Shown here: in pieces, positions 42,624 to 50,612 of the stretch
Layout: each line of letters starts with the position of its first letter
How positions within the stretch are numbered: the first letter of the stretch is position 1
Made by a program: the position numbers and the translations under genes
The notes under the pieces: generated by a model
The model's database searches: none
The model's input: only the letters and a program-made list of their open reading frames with translations
Told to the model about the DNA's origin: nothing
Source of the DNA: Bacteroidales bacterium
GTDB taxonomy: Bacteria > Bacteroidota > Bacteroidia > Bacteroidales > P3
DNA length: 64,000 nt
Reading direction: 5' to 3'
Assembly (NCBI GenBank): GCA_017449525.1
Contig: JAFTFL010000004.1
Span: 62,001 to 126,000, forward strand

Positions 42624-44651
42624 TCAGAAGCGGTTGCCGAGGCTGATGTAGAGAAGGGCTGAACGGGTAATGGTGCTGTAGCCGAGGTTGATGCCGAGGG
42701 GGCCAAAGAAGGAGTTGTAGTAGTAGGCTGCGGTGATGCCGTAGGACTCGTCGGCCGAGGGAAGCAGGATGAGCTCATCGGCTTGGTGTGCCACTCCGAG
42801 GCGCAGCTGTAGGTAGTGGCTGCTGAGTATTCGGTATTGTACTTGCAGTTGGGCTGCCACGAAGTGGTTGTTGGTCAGTTCGGTGCGTATGATGCCGGGG
42901 AAAGGCAGTTGCTGTTCGAGGTTGCTGACGTTCTCTTCGCCTCCTGTGGCATTGCGGAAGGGCAGGGGGATGTCGTCGCCAAAGAGCAGGCGGCCGTAGA
43001 GGCGGGGTTGCAGGCTCAGCCGTGGGGTGATGGCTATGTTGCCGCGCAGTTGGGTGCTCAGCTCACTGATGCCGATGTTGTGGTTGAAGCGGAAGGGGTT
43101 GGGACTACGGTAGGCGTAGGAGGCCTGCAGTTGGAGACCTTGTGTGGGGAAGTACCAGTCGTTCTCCGAGTAGTGTGAGAGGTGGCCTGTGTAGCTGAAG
43201 TAGTGGGCGTTGTCGAGGTGTAGGGCTTCGGTGGTTGAGGAGAGCAGGTTGCCGTAAAAGTTGTAGTAGTCCCACTGCACTCCTGCGTCGAGGTTGAATA
43301 CGGAGTACTCCACGTTGATAGGCTCCAGCCGCAGGCGGTGCTGGCGGTACCTGACGTTGTAGCTGCGGTGTCCATCGGTGTAGATGTCTATGTTGTTGTT
43401 GGCAAAGGTGTAGCCTATCGATGGCTGGGTGAAGGCGTGGGGTTGCAGTTGCAGTTCGGCGTTGCCCACGAGGCGTTTGCCCAGTCGTGCCGAGAGCGAC
43501 AGGTTGGCGGGGGCTCCGAGGTGTAGGGGCAGGTCGGCTGTGAGGAGCAGCGCGCCGAGTTGTTCGGTGTCAAAGCGTGCGCCGGCGCGCAGTGTGGGCG
43601 GGTGGCGCACCAGCTGGGGCTGACGCCACAGGGGCTGCAGCGCTTGTGCTTCGGGCTTGGCTTTGGGGTGCAGGTGGGCAGGGCGCGCGGTGCTGTCGAT
43701 TCCGGCCGCTTGGCGCAGGGCTATCAGCTGCTGCCACTGGTCGCGGGTGGCTCGTTCGCCGCGCACTAGCAGGCTGTCTATGGCGGCGGGGTAGAAGCTT
43801 GCAGAGCTGTAGCCGTCGACGTTGACTCGCACAAAGATGTCGCTTGCGGCTATATTGGAGTCGTACTTGTTCTTGCAGTTCATATCTATTATTTGGCTGA
43901 GTATGGTTACTGCGTTGGTCAGCTCGTCGGCCTGCAGCATGGGGCTTTGCACCGAGACGCCTATGATGATGTCCGCGCCGAGGGCTTTGGCCAGGTCGAC
44001 GGGGTAGTTGTTGCGCAGTCCTCCGTCCACCAGCACACGTCCGCCGCTGCGCACGGGGGCGAACACGCCGGGTATGGCCATCGAGGCGCGCATGGCCTGT
44101 ATGAGGTGGCCGCCGAAAAAGTCCACCTCGCTGTTGTCCACTATGTCGGTGGCCACGCAGGCAAAAGCCACGGGCAGCTGGGCAAAGTCGGTCGAGTCGT
44201 AGTAGCCGTAGCACAAGTCCTCAAAGAGTGCGGCCAGATTGTTCCCTCTTATCATGCCTCCGTCGGGCATGTTGCGGTTCCGTTCTGTGAATTCGTGGGA
44301 CAGGATGTAGGTGTTGGCGCGCCTCTTTTCACTCCAGCTCAGGCGTTGCATGTCGGGGCGGTCGCTGAGTAGGAACGGCCAGTCTTGGGCTCTCACCAGT
44401 GAGTCCAAGATGTCGGGGCTGTAGCCTATGGCATAGAGTCCTCCAATGAGGCTGCCCATGCTGGTGCCGCAGATGATGTCTATCGGTATGCCGGCTTCCT
44501 CTATCACGCGTAGCGCGCCGATGTGAGCCACTCCTTTGGCACCGCCTCCGCTCAGCACCACACCCACTTTGGGCCTGCTGGGCTGTGCCCACAGGGTGCA
44601 GCCCAGCAAGAGCATGAATAGCAGGAGGTGAGTGCGCTGTGCTGTTTTCAT
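42624..44651 (-). CDS. patatin-like phospholipase fused to an outer-membrane beta-barrel (PlpD-like)
   Basis: The 675-aa product starts MKTAQRTHLLLFMLLLGCTLWAQ, a signal peptide. The patatin domain has the oxyanion loop GGGAKG, the nucleophile GTSMGS and the catalytic Asp in VDGGLRNNYP. After a POTRA-like linker (about 310-400), the C-terminal half is rich in alternating strands and ends YISLGNRF, typical of the Omp85/bacterial-surface-antigen barrel. This matches type Vd autotransporter-like patatins; phospholipase A1/A2 activity is inferred from the intact dyad. It is preceded by its own -7 box. Confidence 0.88.
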   Translation of the reverse strand: MKTAQRTHLLLFMLLLGCTLWAQPSRPKVGVVLSGGGAKGVAHIGALRVIEEAGIPIDIICGTSMGSLIGGLYAIGYSPDILDSLVRAQDWPFLLSDRPDMQRLSWSEKRRANTYILSHEFTERNRNMPDGGMIRGNNLAALFEDLCYGYYDSTDFAQLPVAFACVATDIVDNSEVDFFGGHLIQAMRASMAIPGVFAPVRSGGRVLVDGGLRNNYPVDLAKALGADIIIGVSVQSPMLQADELTNAVTILSQIIDMNCKNKYDSNIAASDIFVRVNVDGYSSASFYPAAIDSLLVRGERATRDQWQQLIALRQAAGIDSTARPAHLHPKAKPEAQALQPLWRQPQLVRHPPTLRAGARFDTEQLGALLLTADLPLHLGAPANLSLSARLGKRLVGNAELQLQPHAFTQPSIGYTFANNNIDIYTDGHRSYNVRYRQHRLRLEPINVEYSVFNLDAGVQWDYYNFYGNLLSSTTEALHLDNAHYFSYTGHLSHYSENDWYFPTQGLQLQASYAYRSPNPFRFNHNIGISELSTQLRGNIAITPRLSLQPRLYGRLLFGDDIPLPFRNATGGEENVSNLEQQLPFPGIIRTELTNNHFVAAQLQVQYRILSSHYLQLRLGVAHQADELILLPSADESYGITAAYYYNSFFGPLGINLGYSTITRSALLYISLGNRF

Positions 44652-44662
44652 AACTGTGGCTG

Positions 44663-44670
44663 CAAAGTTA
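44663..44670 (-). promoter_or_regulatory. -7 box of the patatin gene
   Basis: TAACTTTG followed by C on the minus strand lies 11 bp before the ATG; initiation about 7 nt downstream would leave a leader of only about 5 nt. Confidence 0.5.
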
Positions 44671-44758
44671 CGGTTTTTATTCCGAACCTGAGGGCATGGA
44701 TGGACGGAGAGGCAAGTATGTGGGTGAGAGTCGACTTGTGCGTGTGGGGAAATGTTCG

Positions 44759-45031
44759 TACCTTTGCACACGCTGGTGTCGCGCCGCTGGCTGTGCGCTG
44801 GCCGCGCTTTTCGTCGGGGTTCTCCTGCAGTCTTTTTTCTTGCGGGCTATTGAGCCGAGGGGCAGATGTGCCTCGGCTTGGAGGCATGTGCCGTACGGCG
44901 TGCGGTGTGATGTAGAGCTACGGTCCTATGCCTCACGTGCTTGTGCGGATATTATGCCGTACGGCGTATGGCACGATGTCGTACGGCGTATGGTGTGGTG
45001 TCGTACGGCTTGATGTTCAATGTCGTACGAT
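44759..45031 (+). repeat. intergenic element B: promoter plus 22-bp-phased GYCGTACGGC palindromes
   Basis: A -7 box TACCTTTG (44759-44766) is followed at +62 by a segment TCTCCTGCAG...CTATTGAGC shared with the element at 60941. Palindrome-like sites then start at 44890, 44956, 44978, 45000 and 45022, that is 66, 22, 22 and 22 bp apart. The last four form a short 22-bp tandem repeat. No ORF with coding character is present. It fills most of the gap between the divergent patatin and winged-helix genes and could be a small-RNA gene or protein-binding array. Confidence 0.72.
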
Positions 45032-45082
45032 GCGCTGGCCGACACTTTTGGACGTGGAAATGTGCAAGTGTGAGAGTTTTCC

Positions 45083-45090
45083 TATCTTTG
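45083..45090 (+). promoter_or_regulatory. -7 box for the winged-helix/radical SAM operon
   Basis: TATCTTTG followed by C fits TAnnTTTG. Initiation near 45097 gives a leader of about 26 nt. Confidence 0.55.
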
Positions 45091-45122
45091 CACCCGAAGT
45101 TAAACTAATAAACTCCACTATT

Positions 45123-45302
45123 ATGGAAACAAAAGACTTGATTTTAAAGACTATGACAGAAGCAGGCAAGCCCCTTTCGGCAGGTGAAGTGGCCACCCTG
45201 TCGGGCATCGACCGCAAGGAAGTCGACAAGGTATTTGCAGCTCTGAAGAAGGAGGGCCTCATCGTTTCGCCGGTGCGCTGCAAGTGGCAGCCTGCACAAT
45301 AA
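45123..45302 (+). CDS. small winged-helix DNA-binding-like protein
   Basis: The 59-aa product is a minimal winged helix: LILKTMTEAGKPLSAGEVATLSGIDRKEVDKVFAALKKEGLIVSP, in which GEVATLSGIDRKEVDKVFAAL is the helix-turn-helix and the end forms the wing. It lacks any sensor domain. It sits 28 bp upstream of a radical SAM gene and is almost certainly cotranscribed. It may be a regulator; its small size next to a radical SAM enzyme also allows the idea of a modified peptide, but there is no leader/core organisation to support that. Confidence 0.75.
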   Translation: METKDLILKTMTEAGKPLSAGEVATLSGIDRKEVDKVFAALKKEGLIVSPVRCKWQPAQ

Positions 45303-45330
45303 GCATTGATACTCTAATCTGCTGAACTAT

Positions 45331-46443
45331 ATGGACTCAAAGGCTCTTGGTAACTACATGTCGGAAAGCATAGGCCGCCTGATGCGCGGTGCCTATGCCA
45401 GTGTGCTGAGCAATCCGCGTGAGGCCTTGTTTGTGTCGCGCATGGCCGCCCTCTTCCGTCGGTCGGAGCGCACGCGGCTCAAGGTGGGCGAGCGCGAGGG
45501 AATAGACGTTCCCCCGTTCCTGATAGCCAGTATCGCCACTGCGTGCAACCTCAGTTGCAAGGGTTGCTATGCCCGCGAAGGAGGCATCGTGGGGCGCGAC
45601 ACCACGTCGACACGCCCACTGCTCAGCGCCGAGCAGTGGCAAGCCGTATTCCGCGAGGCCGCCTCGATGGGGATAAACTTTGCCCTGCTGGCCGGCGGCG
45701 AGCCGCTGATGCGGCACGATTTGATAGCCGCCATTGCGGAGGTGAAGGATATGCTCTTCCCCGTGTTCACCAATGGCACACTGATTGGCCCCTCGTGGCT
45801 CAGTTTCTTTGAGCAGCACCTCAACGTGGTGCCCGTGGTGAGCCTTGAGGGATTGCAGCAGGCCACCGACGACCGCCGGGGCGCAGGCGTGTACGAGCGA
45901 GCCATGATGTCGGTGAACGAGCTGGGCAAACGCGACCTCTTCTTCGGCACCAGCATCACGGTTACGACGGCCAACATGCAGTTCGTAACCTCGTCGGACT
46001 TTCTCGAAGGGCTGAGCCGCGCAGGTTGCCGACTGGTGTTCTTTGTGGAGTATGTGCCCTTCGATGCAGGCACCGAGCACTTGGCGCTCAAGCCCGAAGA
46101 CAGTCAGCTCATGGAGCAGCTGGTGGAGGACTGCAGGGTGCGCCACGAGGGCATGCTCTTCCTCTCCTTTCCGGGCGATGAGCAGGCACTCGGAGGCTGC
46201 TTAGCATCGGGGCGCGGCTTCTTCCATATCGGCCCCGATGGCGCAGCAGAGCCCTGCCCCTTCTCTCCCTATTCGGACAGCAACGTGGCCACCATGGGGG
46301 TGGCCGGTGCGCTGCGCTCGCCGCTGTTTCGCCGGTTGCGCGACCTGCGCGCCCTGGGATGGGAGCACACTGGGGGGTGCACCCTCTTCGAACATCGCGA
46401 GGAGGTGGAGCGGCTGCTGGCCGAGGGCAGTGCCGAGCAATAG
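45331..46443 (+). CDS. radical SAM protein
   Basis: The 370-aa product has the radical SAM cluster motif CNLSCKGCY (CxxxCxxC) at about residue 70, the glycine-rich SAM motif LLAGGEPLMRHD, and a C-terminal region with CLASGRGFFHIGPDGAAEPCPFSPYS that resembles a partial SPASM-type auxiliary cluster. It therefore performs radical chemistry with SAM on an unknown substrate. It follows the winged-helix gene, and ends at a 36-bp palindrome. Confidence 0.85.
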   Translation: MDSKALGNYMSESIGRLMRGAYASVLSNPREALFVSRMAALFRRSERTRLKVGEREGIDVPPFLIASIATACNLSCKGCYAREGGIVGRDTTSTRPLLSAEQWQAVFREAASMGINFALLAGGEPLMRHDLIAAIAEVKDMLFPVFTNGTLIGPSWLSFFEQHLNVVPVVSLEGLQQATDDRRGAGVYERAMMSVNELGKRDLFFGTSITVTTANMQFVTSSDFLEGLSRAGCRLVFFVEYVPFDAGTEHLALKPEDSQLMEQLVEDCRVRHEGMLFLSFPGDEQALGGCLASGRGFFHIGPDGAAEPCPFSPYSDSNVATMGVAGALRSPLFRRLRDLRALGWEHTGGCTLFEHREEVERLLAEGSAEQ

Positions 46444-46469
46444 TCTGGACTACAACGACAATACACAAC

Positions 46470-46505
46470 AATAGAAGGGGTTCCCAATTGGGAACCCCTT
46501 CTATT
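46470..46505. terminator. 36-bp perfect palindrome between convergent genes
   Basis: Two 18-nt arms, reading AATAGAAGGGGTTCCCAA on the left, are perfectly complementary with no loop bases; the RNA would fold with a small loop at the AATT centre. It lies 27 bp after the radical SAM stop and 54 bp from the end of the convergent TPR gene, so it probably terminates both. Confidence 0.8.
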
Positions 46506-46558
46506 TCGCCCGTGCGCTGCATGGTGCGCTGGGCGCGCTGCTTGAGGAGCTATCTGCT

Positions 46559-47146
46559 TCAGCCCAACATGACGGGCTCCACGCCGATGGTGGCAAAAAG
46601 CTCGCGCACCTCCTCTTCGCGCACCCCGAGTTCGTAGGCCTGTTCCAACTCTTCGTGCCATGCGGGCGAGACGTTCAAATACTTGCGCTCAAAGTAATCC
46701 TTCTTGATGTAGGCCAGCAGGTAGTGGTGTATGCCACGAGGTTCGAGCATGTCGGCCGCATCCAGGTATTCTATGGCGCGGTCAATGTTGGCGCGGGGCG
46801 TAAGGAACGGCTTCTTGCCCTGCAGCTGGCTGATGGCGGCGCAGTAGTACACCTCGGCATTGTCTGGTGCTTGCTCTATGGCGCGCTCGAAGGCGGCCTG
46901 TGCCTTTTCAAAAAGGCGCAGCTGCATGTAGCACAGGCCTACCGATTGTTGCACCGCTGCGTTGTCGGGTTGCTCGGCCAGGGTTTTGGTGTAGGAGGCG
47001 GCGTACTTCTTCAGCTGCAGCGCACTCATGCTGCGTGCTTCGTCGAGGCGCGTAATGATGATTTTCGAATGGCAGAATTCGCATTCGCTGTCGGTCTGTG
47101 CTACGGAGGCACCGCACGACGGACAGGGTAGGGTGATGGCTTGCAT
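46559..47146 (-). CDS. zinc-ribbon plus TPR protein
   Basis: The 195-aa product starts with a zinc ribbon, CPSCGASVAQTDSECEFC (two CxxC knuckles), then a short linker and TPR repeats (NAAVQQSVGLCYMQLRLFEKAQAAFERAIEQAPDNAEVYYCAAISQLQG). There is no signal peptide, so it is likely cytoplasmic. It is the last of five same-strand genes (50451 to 46559) and may be an adaptor for the membrane proteins encoded upstream. Function unknown. Confidence 0.75.
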   Translation of the reverse strand: MQAITLPCPSCGASVAQTDSECEFCHSKIIITRLDEARSMSALQLKKYAASYTKTLAEQPDNAAVQQSVGLCYMQLRLFEKAQAAFERAIEQAPDNAEVYYCAAISQLQGKKPFLTPRANIDRAIEYLDAADMLEPRGIHHYLLAYIKKDYFERKYLNVSPAWHEELEQAYELGVREEEVRELFATIGVEPVMLG

Positions 47147-47164
47147 AGCTATGGATGGTTGGTG

Positions 47165-47995
47165 TTAAAGGGTTTGCTTCTTGATGAGTTCGATGGTGAT
47201 GAGGTGGGCTTTGAGGCGAGTGGTGATGCTGTTCACCGTGTCGGCCGACGGAGGCGTGGTCGGGTCCTGCAGTGGCTCGACGAGGCTGCACACGTCGTCC
47301 ACCACCAATTGCAGCTGCATCTCGGTGTCGCCCTGCTGCATCATGGAGGGCGTTATGGTGCGCACTTTGTGCTCTAACTGTCTGAGCTGCATGATGATGT
47401 CGTGCAGCACAGTGCTGTGGAGCGACTCGGCCTGCAAGGCCACGATGCCCACTCGGTCGGCGTAGCTCTTGGCGGTGCGGTGAAGGGCGACTGCAGCCTC
47501 GGTCTCGGCGGTGTAAGCGGTGTCGTGGCGGTAGATGATGAGCAGTGCGAGCGCGGCCGCTGCGGTCAGCATCATCATGGCAACAAAGTAGATGGCGCGA
47601 GCCAGCGAGGAGTCGGTGGCAAACACTGCCGAAGCCTGCTCCAACACGGGCACTATCCACCGCGGCACACTGGGTATCAGCCCCACCCATCGCGCCACGC
47701 CTGGCTCTACCACCACGAAGTAGGCCGCCATCAGCGTGAGAGCTGACAGGATGTAGAGCCCTATATAGAGGTAGAGCACCCACATGAAGGCCGACGACAC
47801 ACGACGGGTGCGCAGGCTGCTGAAGCAGAACAGGGAAGCCACTGCCCCTGCCATCAGCAGCGAGTAGACCAGGTTAAACCAGTAGACGGGCGAAGGCTCC
47901 GCAGGTCGGAACACAATGAAGAGGACGGCTACGCAGCCCAGCAGGATGGCACCGAACAGTCCGCCTATGAGGAGTTGATGGTTCGATTCTTTCAT
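47165..47995 (-). CDS. membrane protein of unknown function
   Basis: The 276-aa product starts MKESNHQLLIGGLFG; the longer frame overlaps the preceding gene. Four to five membrane helices occupy about residues 8-155 (e.g. LLIGGLFGAILLGCVAVLFIVF, WVLYLYIGLYILSALTLMAAYFV, IYFVAMMMLTAAAALALLII). A cytoplasmic helical tail follows (about 160-276). It lies 28 bp downstream of the SPFH gene and 18 bp upstream of the zinc-ribbon TPR gene, so it is translated within the same operon. No family recognised. Confidence 0.7.
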   Translation of the reverse strand: MKESNHQLLIGGLFGAILLGCVAVLFIVFRPAEPSPVYWFNLVYSLLMAGAVASLFCFSSLRTRRVSSAFMWVLYLYIGLYILSALTLMAAYFVVVEPGVARWVGLIPSVPRWIVPVLEQASAVFATDSSLARAIYFVAMMMLTAAAALALLIIYRHDTAYTAETEAAVALHRTAKSYADRVGIVALQAESLHSTVLHDIIMQLRQLEHKVRTITPSMMQQGDTEMQLQLVVDDVCSLVEPLQDPTTPPSADTVNSITTRLKAHLITIELIKKQTL

Positions 47996-48023
47996 GGAAA
48001 CAGTGGGTTGAGTGGTGAAAGGG

Positions 48024-49232
48024 TTATGCAATAGGTGGTGGAGGCGGCGTAGGGGGCATGGAGGCAAAGAGCGAGGCCAGTGCCGCGCAGGCCGAGGCCT
48101 TGTCCCATCCAGCCATGCCGGCAGTCCACACCATGGTGTCGGGCATCAGGCTACCCTGCTGTGCCATAATGCGCATGGCATTCAAGTCGTAGGGACCCTG
48201 TTGCCCACCAGCCACGGCAACGAAAAACTGCTGTACGGGCAGCGGTGGAGGGGTGGCCATTTGCGTCTGCTGCACCATACCAGCCAGCGAATTGCCCATC
48301 GCACCTCCCATACCCCAACCCATGCCGGCTCCCAAGCCTACGCCCATCATCTGGTTGGCTGTGCCACTGATCTGTGCGGCCTGCTCGGCCACCTCGAATG
48401 GGCGGTCGCGCCAGTAGCCCTCGCCCTCACGGGCGCGTTGGCGTGCTTTGGCCTCGCTGAGCACGTCGGTGGTAGCGGCTTCGGCGTGAGCCGCAAGGAC
48501 TTTCTGCACATTGGGGTCGTCCTTGGGAAAGTTGAATGACATGATGTCGAGGTTCTCCACGCGCAGCCCATAGCGTTCCACCTCGGCGTTGAGACTCTCC
48601 TGCACAGCGCGCGACATGCGTCCCAAGTTGCCTGCCAGCTGCACCACACTGATGCGTTCGGCCTGCAGCACAGTGCCAACTACGTCGGTAAGACTGCGCA
48701 CAATGGTGCTGCGGAAGTTCTCCACTATGTCGTCTGTCGTGGTGAGGTGCTGCGTACCTACCAGTTCAGTGTAGAGCAGAGAGGGGTCTGTAACGCGCAT
48801 GCCGAACTGCCCGAACGAACGTACCGGTATGTATACGTGGTACAGCGGGTCGAGAATCTCTATGGGTGCCGGTGTGCCGAACTTCAGACCTCGTTTGGCT
48901 GTCATGTTGAAGTACCACACTTCGGCCACAAAGGGTGTGCGACCTCCGAACGGCAGATTCACGATTTTACCCAGAATGGGCAAGTTGCCAGCACTGAGGG
49001 TGTGGGTGCCTGCCCCGATGAGGTCGCACACCACACCCCCCTTGACAAACAGGGCTTGCTGGCTCTCGTTGACCACCAGCCGGGCACCTGTAGTTATGTT
49101 GTTGTAAGGAAACTTCCACACGAGGTCGTCGGCCTCGCCATTGTATTGGATGACATCCACCAGGCCGCGGCGCTCTTCGCCCTGGCCGTCGTAGGTGGCA
49201 CCATCGGTGCGTTGCTTATTAAATAGTCCCAT
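48024..49232 (-). CDS. SPFH-domain (virion core/YdjI-like) protein with C-terminal GYF_2 domain
   Basis: The 402-aa product begins MGLFNKQRTDGATY. The SPFH/band-7-like region (about 20-260) has ARLVVNESQQALFVKGGVV, PFGGRTPFVAEVWYFN and RVENLDIMSFNFPKDDPNVQKVLAAHAEAATTDVLSEAKARQRAR. It is followed by a Gly/Met-rich stretch and a GYF_2 domain (FFVAVAGGQQGPYDLNAMRIMAQQGSLMPDTMVWTAGMAGW) that usually binds proline-rich peptides. The tail is Pro-rich (PPTPPPPPIA), so self-interaction is possible. Proteins of this type form membrane-associated assemblies in envelope-stress operons. Confidence 0.85.
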   Translation of the reverse strand: MGLFNKQRTDGATYDGQGEERRGLVDVIQYNGEADDLVWKFPYNNITTGARLVVNESQQALFVKGGVVCDLIGAGTHTLSAGNLPILGKIVNLPFGGRTPFVAEVWYFNMTAKRGLKFGTPAPIEILDPLYHVYIPVRSFGQFGMRVTDPSLLYTELVGTQHLTTTDDIVENFRSTIVRSLTDVVGTVLQAERISVVQLAGNLGRMSRAVQESLNAEVERYGLRVENLDIMSFNFPKDDPNVQKVLAAHAEAATTDVLSEAKARQRAREGEGYWRDRPFEVAEQAAQISGTANQMMGVGLGAGMGWGMGGAMGNSLAGMVQQTQMATPPPLPVQQFFVAVAGGQQGPYDLNAMRIMAQQGSLMPDTMVWTAGMAGWDKASACAALASLFASMPPTPPPPPIA

Positions 49233-49318
49233 AGTGGGGTTTCTTAATGTGGTAAATACGATGAATGGATGGTTCGGCTCGATTTTGGAAGGTCATCGTC
49301 CCCGTGGGTTGGGCTGGC

Positions 49319-49762
49319 CTACGGAAAGTCAACGAAGTGCACGGGTCCATGACAGCGACGCAGGCGGCGGTAGATCAAGTGCAGTGCTTGGGGCAGCCGA
49401 TACTTGACGATGGCCATGGCCGCATATTCAGAGCAGGAGGGCATGGCCACACAGCGTAGGCGCACCTCGAGCGGTGCAAACCGTTGATAGAGGCGTACGG
49501 CCAGCAGGCTGAGGCAGTCGGCCGACGATAGCACTACAACAAGTGTGGCCACTTCGGCTGCGTACCAGGCCAGCCGCCCGATACTGATGCCGCAGGGGGT
49601 CGCCCCGTAGTGCATTGCTACGCGGCAGGTGCACCAACTGACGGCAACCACCCATGCAGCAGCACCTAAGAAGAAGGCCACAACCTCCTCGCCTGCAATG
49701 TGCGGACGCGAGAGGTTGCGGCTGTGTGGGTAGGCGTAGGCCATGTCGAGCTCAGATGGCAT
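49319..49762 (-). CDS. YidD-like protein with an N-terminal membrane extension
   Basis: In the 147-aa product, the C-terminal 65 residues (LYQRFAPLEVRLRCVAMPSCSEYAAMAIVKYRLPQALHLIYRRLRRC) match the YidD (DUF37) motif CRxxPSCSxYxxxAI...RRLxRC. The first 80 residues add two probable membrane helices not found in ordinary YidD (about 70-85 aa). YidD assists membrane-protein insertion next to YidC. Here the gene is not beside rpmH/rnpA/yidC but in the SPFH operon, so its job may be specialised. ATG at 49744 is an alternative start. Confidence 0.75.
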   Translation of the reverse strand: MPSELDMAYAYPHSRNLSRPHIAGEEVVAFFLGAAAWVVAVSWCTCRVAMHYGATPCGISIGRLAWYAAEVATLVVVLSSADCLSLLAVRLYQRFAPLEVRLRCVAMPSCSEYAAMAIVKYRLPQALHLIYRRLRRCHGPVHFVDFP

Positions 49763-49773
49763 ACGGGCTGCTA

Positions 49774-50451
49774 TTACGCGGTCTTCTTCTCGCGCAGCTT
49801 TGTCTTCATGGCTTGGATGGAGCGTTCGTTGGAATCGTTCTTGTCCATAGCGCAGGTGAGATTATCGCCTGGTACAACAATGGTGAACGAGGTGGTGTTC
49901 ACCGTCTGTCGTGAACCGTCAATCTCCTTGCCATTGGCGTCGTAGGAGACGATGTTCTCACTTGACTGGCGGGTACTGAAGTTGGTGATGTCCTTATAGA
50001 AGTACTCCTCGGTACGTTCAGATACATCGCCGAAGGCCAGGTCTATGGTTTTCTGGTATAGGTAGACGTGGGTGCTGGAGAAGAAGATCCAAGACACTTG
50101 GTACTTGTTGGACCTCCACAAGCCGTCTTCGCCTTTTTGCGACAGGCGTACGTTATTGAACAGAAAGCCACCGAAGCTTACGGGGTCGATCTCCTTTAGT
50201 TCGTCCTCATCGAGACCGATGTGCTCGATGGCACGCTGGTGCAGACCGGCTATTTGTTTGGCTACGTAGGCGTCGAACTCCGAGTCGCTCCAGGTCTTGC
50301 GTAGGCACCCTGATGCGGTGAAGTAGCGGATGACCTGTTTCTCGTCGGGAGTGGTGTTGGCTTTGTAGAGAGCCTTGGATTCCTTCGGGTCGGCTTTCAT
50401 CTTGAAGAACACGATGAGTCCTACGATGAGGAGAATGAAAATTAATACCAT
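49774..50451 (-). CDS. membrane-anchored protein of unknown function, first gene of the SPFH operon
   Basis: The 225-aa product has one N-terminal membrane helix (MVLIFILLIVGLIVFF) followed by a soluble region with helical start (TPDEKQVIRYFTASGCLRKTWSDSEFDAYVAKQIAGL) and a beta-rich core (SWIFFSSTHVYLYQKTIDLAFGDVSERTEEYFYKDITNFST) that looks PH-like. No family is certain. It lies 11 bp upstream of the YidD-like gene and has a -7 box about 92 bp upstream. Confidence 0.7.
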   Translation of the reverse strand: MVLIFILLIVGLIVFFKMKADPKESKALYKANTTPDEKQVIRYFTASGCLRKTWSDSEFDAYVAKQIAGLHQRAIEHIGLDEDELKEIDPVSFGGFLFNNVRLSQKGEDGLWRSNKYQVSWIFFSSTHVYLYQKTIDLAFGDVSERTEEYFYKDITNFSTRQSSENIVSYDANGKEIDGSRQTVNTTSFTIVVPGDNLTCAMDKNDSNERSIQAMKTKLREKKTA

Positions 50452-50543
50452 AGGTGTACTGTTTTTGGTTGATTAATACTGATTGTTTAACTGTGTTTGC
50501 TACGGTTGGTTGAGGTGCATTGTGCGGCCTCCATTTGGCGGTG

Positions 50544-50551
50544 CAAAGGTA
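50544..50551 (-). promoter_or_regulatory. -7 box of the five-gene SPFH/YidD operon
   Basis: TACCTTTG followed by C on the minus strand, with initiation predicted near 50537. No -33 TTTG at standard spacing. Confidence 0.55.
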
Positions 50552-50612
50552 GTTAGAACCTGCCGCGCAGGACGGAAGGTGAAGGATAGTATAATGTTAC
50601 AGACGTGTGAAG

